Assembly (NCBI GenBank): GCA_045577735.1
Contig: JAZNIY010000025.1
Span: 62,001 to 126,000, forward strand
Source of the DNA: Stercoripulliclostridium_A sp045577735
Lineage (GTDB): Bacteria > Bacillota > Clostridia > Christensenellales > DTU072
DNA: 64,000 nucleotides
Direction of reading: 5' to 3'
The position numbers and the translations under genes were made by a program. Below the pieces are notes generated by a model. The model ran no database searches. It was not told the origin of the DNA and saw only the letters and a list, made by a program, of their open reading frames with translations. Positions 58,823 through 64,000 of this stretch are shown piece by piece. Numbering within the stretch: position 1 is the first letter of the stretch; every line of letters starts with the position of its first letter.

Positions 58823-60280
58823 ATGCAAATTAAATGTGATAAAAAAATAACACTAACACCAAATCAATTTTATGAAAACAAAGAGCTGTATCTAGAAGAC
58901 GCAGTAAAACTTCTATCCGTGCAAGCATTTGCACGTACAACGTCTGTTGAGGCGCTTAACGGCGAAATAAGGACGGGATACTGTCTAACGATTAGAGCAC
59001 TATATATCAATCAAGATGGTATGGTAGAAAAGAAAGAGGAACTTTACGATCATGCTAGCACGATTCGAGCTGGAGTCAGCGTGAACAGCCACGTTATAGT
59101 TAACACTTCTGTAATTGGTGTAGAATACCACGGCGTCCAAAACCTTAAAGTAAGAGTAATGTTGGAGCAAAAGGGTTGTTATCTTCAAGACTCAAGTTTC
59201 GAGCCCTGTGACAAAGAAAGTATTTGCTACAAAAAGAAGGGCTTGGTGGTTAGAAATATTTTCCCTTTTAGAAGCGCAGAATTCATTATTGATAAAACAG
59301 AAAATATTAAAAACAGCGTTGGTCAAATATTGGGCGTTGATGCTGTAATATGTGCAAAAAATGTATCTTGCGCTACCGATTTATGCGAAATTGAGGGTAT
59401 TGCCAACGTTTACTTTACTCACCTTGTCGATGGCGAATTAAAGGGGCAAAACCTAAAATTCCCATTTAGTTACGAGCTTCTTGCCGAGGGTATAAAAGAG
59501 GGTGACGAGGTGGAATTGTTCTTTACCCCTGTTAGCACGACTTTGGCACTGAACGAAGAGAATGGCGGTGTGGAAGCAAGCCTACAAATCCTAGTGGAAA
59601 TTAAAGGGTACTCGGAACGAAACGTAGAGATAGATTATCCTTTGGACGCCTATAGCAAAGAGCATGAAATTGCGCTAGAGTACGGTGAGGTTGTTTTACA
59701 CGAAAAAACTTGTTCCATAAAGACGAAAGAAAACTTTTCAACCAGTTTGTCCCTAGGGGAAATTGCTGACGTGGTGGAAATCATAAACATTGGCACGCCC
59801 TGGGTGGGTGCAAGCAACGTTAGTGCAAACTCTTCAATAACGGTGGACGGCGTTATATGTAGTGAGATACTTCTCAAGAGAGAAAACGGTGAATATGCTA
59901 GGGTGCTTGCCGAAATTCCCTATTCGTTTGATCTTAAAGAGGAAGCCACTTGCTCCAATGATTTGGACGTCATAATCGACGTCATTGACGTTGGCGCAAG
60001 AGTTAGATTTGGCAGTAGTTTGGAAATCTTTGGCGAAATTTCAATTCGAGTAAGTGGACACAGCGAGGTTGTTGTTTCCTATTTGGAAAAAGTGGAAGCA
60101 ATAGGTGAAAAAACCAAAAATGATGCTGTAATCAGCGTATATTTAGTAGGGCAGGGTGAAACCCTTTTTGATTGCGCAAAAGCCCTTCAAAGCGACGAGG
60201 AGGAGTTGCTTGCATTGAATCCCGATTTAGATTTGCCACTTAAAGAAGGGGACAAAGTATTGCTATATCGTCCGCTATAA
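58823..60280 (+). CDS. SipL-like DUF3794 (SPOCS) protein with C-terminal LysM
   Basis: A 485-aa protein: two or three DUF3794/SPOCS-type beta modules (from about 30-120, 170-260, 330-420), then a LysM domain in the last 50 residues (VYLVGQGETLFDCAKALQSDEEELLALNPDLDLPLKEGDKVLLY). The same plan as SipL/SpoIVA-interacting coat morphogenesis proteins, so this supports a sporulating Clostridia host. ATG 58823 follows AAGGGGG. In an operon-like run after veg. Confidence 0.88.
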   Translation: MQIKCDKKITLTPNQFYENKELYLEDAVKLLSVQAFARTTSVEALNGEIRTGYCLTIRALYINQDGMVEKKEELYDHASTIRAGVSVNSHVIVNTSVIGVEYHGVQNLKVRVMLEQKGCYLQDSSFEPCDKESICYKKKGLVVRNIFPFRSAEFIIDKTENIKNSVGQILGVDAVICAKNVSCATDLCEIEGIANVYFTHLVDGELKGQNLKFPFSYELLAEGIKEGDEVELFFTPVSTTLALNEENGGVEASLQILVEIKGYSERNVEIDYPLDAYSKEHEIALEYGEVVLHEKTCSIKTKENFSTSLSLGEIADVVEIINIGTPWVGASNVSANSSITVDGVICSEILLKRENGEYARVLAEIPYSFDLKEEATCSNDLDVIIDVIDVGARVRFGSSLEIFGEISIRVSGHSEVVVSYLEKVEAIGEKTKNDAVISVYLVGQGETLFDCAKALQSDEEELLALNPDLDLPLKEGDKVLLYRPL

Positions 60281-60319
60281 TTACTAAACTTACCCACGCA
60301 ATTTGGTAACCCTATTTAC

Positions 60320-60349
60320 TTCGACGGTGATATGCCGTCGAATTTTTTA
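60320..60349 (+). terminator. Terminator
   Basis: TTCGACGG (60320-60327), TGATATG, CCGTCGAA (60335-60342), then TTTTTT; separates the SipL-like gene from ispE. Confidence 0.9.
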
Positions 60350-60370
60350 CTTTTTTTTGACTTTTGGGTA

Positions 60371-60399
60371 TTGATTTACTTTATATATTATTATATAAT
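60371..60399 (+). promoter_or_regulatory. ispE promoter (leaderless)
   Basis: TTGATT (60371-60376), 17 bp, TATAAT (60394-60399); ATG at 60407 follows 7 nt later. Confidence 0.78.
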
Positions 60400-60406
60400 A
60401 AATACA

Positions 60407-61231
60407 ATGTCGGATGCTGTTTGTTTAATTGGATATGCAAAGGTTAATTTAGCGCTCGGTATAGAGGGCGTTAAAGGTGGATTTCATAATCTTGATAGCG
60501 TTATGGCCACCATTGACATTTTTGACCAGTTGAGCATGCGTAAACGCGACGATGACCAAATTGTTGTTCGTTACCTAACCGGCGAAAGCTATCCTAACGA
60601 TAATGCCTACAAAGTAGCAAAAGCAGTTAAGGAAAGATATGGCTTTGGTGGCGTAGATATTGTAATATCTAAAGGAGTGCCGGAGGGCACGGGCCTAGGT
60701 GGAAGCGCCGTTGATGGAGCGACTATAGTGAGAGGCTATGAAAAACTTTACGACGTTGAGATCGCTGATAATGATTTTCTCGTTAAACTTGGTGGTGACA
60801 TTCCATTTTTGAAGAGAGGTGGATGTGCCGTAGTAAAGGGACGAGGCGAAATCATAACTCCGGTTGAACTTCCTAAAATGCACTTGGTTTTGGTTTACGG
60901 AGCGCCGTCAATTAGCACCCAAGAGGTGTTCAAGAAATACGATCAAGTAGGTGGAGAAGGTGGAAAATCAAGTGATTTTCTAAAAGATTTCGTACCTTTT
61001 AACGCACTTGAAAGGAGCGCTGTCCAAATAGAACCTACTATTAAAAAGAGTAGAAATGTTTTGGAAAATGCAGGATTTACAAGGATTGTAATGACCGGAA
61101 GCGGTAGTGGATATATCGCGCTGGAATTAGAAGAAAACGAGTTTAACACTAAGGTGGAAAGGGCAAAAAAACTTGCTAATGAGTACGGACTAAAAGTTAG
61201 AACACTAGAAATTATTAAGGAATTGTCATGA
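60407..61231 (+). CDS. ispE: 4-diphosphocytidyl-2-C-methyl-D-erythritol kinase IspE
   Basis: A 274-aa GHMP kinase of the MEP isoprenoid pathway. N-terminal AKVNLALGIEG, substrate His region GGFHNLDSVMATID, the ATP loop PEGTGLGGSAVDGA and GGDIPF, and C-terminal TGSGSGYIAL. ATG 60407 has no ribosome binding site and lies 7 nt after a -10 box, so the message is probably leaderless; an upstream in-frame start at 60332 is within a terminator. It overlaps glgB by 4 nt (ATGA). Confidence 0.93.
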   Translation: MSDAVCLIGYAKVNLALGIEGVKGGFHNLDSVMATIDIFDQLSMRKRDDDQIVVRYLTGESYPNDNAYKVAKAVKERYGFGGVDIVISKGVPEGTGLGGSAVDGATIVRGYEKLYDVEIADNDFLVKLGGDIPFLKRGGCAVVKGRGEIITPVELPKMHLVLVYGAPSISTQEVFKKYDQVGGEGGKSSDFLKDFVPFNALERSAVQIEPTIKKSRNVLENAGFTRIVMTGSGSGYIALELEENEFNTKVERAKKLANEYGLKVRTLEIIKELS

Positions 61232-63099
61232 AGAAACCTACCGATTACCCAATTTATCTATTCAACGAAGGCACCAATTCGGAGTGTTACAAACTCATGC
61301 GTCCTGCGTACGTTGTAAAAAACAAGAAAAAGGTTTGGCGTTTCCGTGTTTGGGCACCTAACGCTAAGAGCGTTTCGGTTGTAGGTAATTTTAACAAATG
61401 GGACAGAAACCTTAACCCAATGGTTCCCATTGGCGGTGGAATTTGGGAAACCTATATTCGTGGCCTCAAGAAGTATGACATATATAAATTTAGCGTTGAA
61501 TGGCAAAACGGCAAGATAGTTATGAAGGCCGACCCGTATGCTATGCATACGGAAACCCCACCGTCAAACGCCAGCAAGCTTTACGATATTAGTGGGTACC
61601 AATGGGGCGATGATCAATGGAGAGAAAACCTAAAAGGTACCGATCACGCAAAATCAGCCATTAATATTTATGAATTGCACCTTGGCTCTTGGAAGCGTCA
61701 CGAGAATGGCAACTATCTTTCATACCGTGATATGGTAGATCACCTTATTCCCTACGTTAAAGAAATGGGATATACTCACGTGGAGTTCTTGCCGATTACC
61801 GAGCATCCGTTAGAAATGAGCTGGGGATATCAAGTTAGTGGTTTCTTTGCGCCCACTTCAAGATTTGGCACGCCCCACGATTTTATGTACCTTATCGACA
61901 AGTTGCATCAAGCGGGAATCGGGGTAATTTTGGACCTGGTTCTTTCCCATTTCCCCAAAGATGAATTTGGCATATACAACTTTGACGGCGTGCAAGAATA
62001 CGAGTATTCCGACCCGTACAAAGCAGAGCATAAAGGTTGGGGAACCGTAGTCTTTGACTACGGCAAGGGAGCCGTAAGATCGTTTTTGACCTCCGTTGCT
62101 TGTTTCTGGTTGGAAAATTATCACGTTGACGGACTACGCCTAGATGCTGTAGCAAGCATGATATATCTTGACTATTGCAGGGAAGAGGGCGAATGGAAGC
62201 CTAACGTGTTTGGTGGTAATTATAACCTTGAGGCAGTCGACTTTCTCAAACAACTTAATAAAACCGTTCTTACAAAATTCCCTAACGCTATGATGATAGC
62301 GGAGGAATCAACCTCTTTCCCCATGGTTACCATGCCCCCGTCAATGGGTGGACTTGGATTTAATTTCAAGTGGAATATGGGTTGGATGAACGATATGCTC
62401 GCCTATGAAAAGGTGGACCCCTTCTTCCGTAAAGGCTCACATAATAAGTTGACCTTTGGCATATCCTATGCATTCAAAGAAAACTACGTTTTGCCCTTTA
62501 GTCACGACGAAGTCGTGCACGGCAAATGTTCCATGGTTTCCAAGATGCACGGCAACTATGAGGATAAATTTAGGGCATTGAAGGCCTTGTATGCCTTCCA
62601 ATATGCTCATCCCGGCAAAAAGCTCAACTTTATGGGCAACGAAATAGCCCAATTTATAGAATGGAATTATCTTCGTCCCATAGATTGGTTCTTGCTTGAG
62701 TATGATACGCATAGAGATATGCAAGGATACGTTAGAAAGTTGAACCATTTGTACAAGGAAAATCCTGCGTTCTATCAACTGGATAACACCTACGATGGCT
62801 TTAAATGGCTCGTTGTGGATGATGCCGTTCAAAACGTAGTTGCCTTCTATCGTGAGGATGAAAAGGGCAATAGAATTATTGCAATAATAAACTTTAGTGA
62901 CGTGTGGCGTAAAGATTACACCTTTGGTGTGCCTGATGAAGGAAAGTATGAAGTCATAATGAATTCAAACGCCAAAGACTTTACCGGTGGTGACGTGTAT
63001 TCTACCCAAGCGGTACCTATGCACGGCCACGAACAATCATTAAAAATTTTGCTTGAGGGAAACTCAGCTTTATATTTAAAATTAATTAAGGAGGAATAA
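61228..63099 (+). CDS. glgB: 1,4-alpha-glucan branching enzyme GlgB
   Basis: A 623-aa GH13 enzyme: CBM48 (about 33-115, VWAPNAKSVSVVGNFNKW) and catalytic barrel with the nucleophile in DGLRLDAV, the acid/base in MIAEESTSFP and SHDEVVHGKCSM. It makes alpha-1,6 branches in glycogen. Length is normal for bacterial GlgB. It overlaps ispE and is followed by glgC, so glycogen genes are co-transcribed with ispE. Confidence 0.95.
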   Translation: MKKPTDYPIYLFNEGTNSECYKLMRPAYVVKNKKKVWRFRVWAPNAKSVSVVGNFNKWDRNLNPMVPIGGGIWETYIRGLKKYDIYKFSVEWQNGKIVMKADPYAMHTETPPSNASKLYDISGYQWGDDQWRENLKGTDHAKSAINIYELHLGSWKRHENGNYLSYRDMVDHLIPYVKEMGYTHVEFLPITEHPLEMSWGYQVSGFFAPTSRFGTPHDFMYLIDKLHQAGIGVILDLVLSHFPKDEFGIYNFDGVQEYEYSDPYKAEHKGWGTVVFDYGKGAVRSFLTSVACFWLENYHVDGLRLDAVASMIYLDYCREEGEWKPNVFGGNYNLEAVDFLKQLNKTVLTKFPNAMMIAEESTSFPMVTMPPSMGGLGFNFKWNMGWMNDMLAYEKVDPFFRKGSHNKLTFGISYAFKENYVLPFSHDEVVHGKCSMVSKMHGNYEDKFRALKALYAFQYAHPGKKLNFMGNEIAQFIEWNYLRPIDWFLLEYDTHRDMQGYVRKLNHLYKENPAFYQLDNTYDGFKWLVVDDAVQNVVAFYREDEKGNRIIAIINFSDVWRKDYTFGVPDEGKYEVIMNSNAKDFTGGDVYSTQAVPMHGHEQSLKILLEGNSALYLKLIKEE

Positions 63100-63101
63100 A
63101 G

Positions 63102-64000
63102 ATGCAAGTCAAAAAAGAATGCGTTGCAATGTTGCTTGCAGGTGGCCAAGGCACTCGTCTTGGAGCTTTAACGCGTAAGGTTGCCAAACCTGCCGTACCC
63201 TTTGGAGGAAAGTATAGGATAATAGACTTTACATTGTCCAATACTATCAACTCCGACATTGATACGATAGGTGTTCTAACACAATACCAACCTTTCGACC
63301 TTAACCAATATATCGGCAACGGTCAACCTTGGGACCTTGACAGATTAGAAGGTGGTGCTTTCGTCTTGCCCCCTTATCAAAAGGCTAAGAGTGGCGAATG
63401 GTACAAGGGTACTGCAAATGCAATCTATCAAAACATAGATTTCGTTGATCGTTACTCTGCCGATTACGTTTTGATTCTTTCGGGCGACCACATCTACAAG
63501 ATGGACTACAATAAGATGCTCCAATATCACGTTGCTAAGGGAGCGGATTGTACCATAGCCGTTCAAAACGTACCTATTGAAGAGGCATCAAGATTTGGTA
63601 TTATGAATACCGACAGCGATGACAAGATCTTTGAGTTTGAAGAAAAACCCAAGCAACCCAAATCTACCAAAGCAAGTATGGGTATCTACATTTTCACTTG
63701 GGCAAAGCTCAAGAAGTACCTCATCGAGGATGAACTAAACAAAGATTCTCACAACGACTTTGGTAAGAACATTATTCCCAATATGCTTAATGCAGGAGAG
63801 AAAATGTACACCTACGACTTCAAAGGATATTGGAAAGACGTTGGTACCATTTCTTCACTTTGGGAAGCCAATATGGATATTCTAGACATCGATAGTGGTA
63901 TTAACCTTAGCGATACCGATTGGAAAATTTATGCAAGAAATACCGCAGAGCCTCCACACTTCGTAGGCAGTGGCGCAAAGATTTCCAACGCAGTAGTTTC
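63102..64000 (+). CDS. glgC: Glucose-1-phosphate adenylyltransferase GlgC (5' part)
   Basis: The first 299 codons; the gene runs off the window. It has the nucleotidyltransferase motif LLAGGQGTRLGALT, KPAVPFGGKYRIIDFTLSN, the GTANAIYQN segment, ILSGDHIYKMDY (sugar-nucleotide and metal) and FEEKPKQPKS. ADP-glucose synthesis, first step of glycogen synthesis. AAGGAGG precedes ATG 63102, 2 nt after glgB. The C-terminal beta-helix begins near the end of the window. Confidence 0.95.
   Translation, partial: MQVKKECVAMLLAGGQGTRLGALTRKVAKPAVPFGGKYRIIDFTLSNTINSDIDTIGVLTQYQPFDLNQYIGNGQPWDLDRLEGGAFVLPPYQKAKSGEWYKGTANAIYQNIDFVDRYSADYVLILSGDHIYKMDYNKMLQYHVAKGADCTIAVQNVPIEEASRFGIMNTDSDDKIFEFEEKPKQPKSTKASMGIYIFTWAKLKKYLIEDELNKDSHNDFGKNIIPNMLNAGEKMYTYDFKGYWKDVGTISSLWEANMDILDIDSGINLSDTDWKIYARNTAEPPHFVGSGAKISNAVV

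Overview
The window looks like a chromosomal segment of an uncultured, anaerobic, low-GC spore-lineage Firmicute (Clostridia). The basis is strong AAGGAG-type ribosome binding sites, a Veg protein, a SipL-like DUF3794/LysM protein next to ispE, FeoA/FeoB, formate-tetrahydrofolate ligase, several radical-SAM or iron-sulfur proteins, and no outer-membrane genes. Finer placement cannot be read from the sequence.

Layout. Positions 1-366 hold an interspersed non-coding repeat and the terminator of a tRNA-Ala gene. Positions 367-8963 are a complete-looking, about 8.6 kb filamentous-phage (inovirus-like) prophage integrated in the 3' half of tRNA-Ala(GGC), with 46-bp direct repeats as attL and attR. 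Its leftward block reads ssDNA-binding-type protein, two small proteins, major coat, minor coats, Zot-like ATPase and HUH Rep. A rightward block holds repressor, NERD-domain protein and tyrosine integrase. A perfect leftward promoter lies under three 17-bp operators. Positions 9127-13658 hold a lipoprotein, a TetR regulator and feoAB. Positions 13788-27552 are one long purine operon under a ZTP riboswitch: purE, purC, purF-like, purM, a formate/nitrite-family channel, purN, purO-like, AICAR transformylase, purD, purL-purQ fusion and fhs. Positions 27899-45506 are metabolic and transport genes: two MFS carriers, an MMPL exporter, an HTH plus unknown two-gene unit, a flavoprotein and ferredoxin-reductase pair, a radical SAM enzyme, nahK-galE, an aminotransferase, a TSUP permease, and pheA behind a Phe-rich leader attenuator. 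Positions 45713-50117 are mostly uncharacterised membrane and envelope proteins, including a 5'-truncated duplicate. Positions 50200-54453 are a two-gene island (DUF4041/T5orf172 nuclease-like protein plus a SHOCT-tailed membrane protein) bracketed by copies of the same repeat seen at position 1, ending at tRNA-Val(GAC). Positions 54693-64000 hold a lipoprotein, a divergent ileS, veg, the SipL-like gene, ispE, glgB and the 5' part of glgC.

How the parts fit. The purine operon couples formate handling (FNT channel, formate-THF ligase) to the two formyl-transfer steps (PurN, AICARFT) and splits PurH into two proteins. The prophage control region looks lambda-like in logic: operators inside the leftward promoter and over the repressor start, with the repressor mRNA apparently leaderless. 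The same leaderless architecture (ATG 6-7 nt after the -10 box) recurs at several host genes. The most novel-looking items are the inovirus with a coat-like domain on a minor coat protein, the repeat family carrying a tRNA-Val 3' end, the island between its copies, and the leaderless pheA attenuator.
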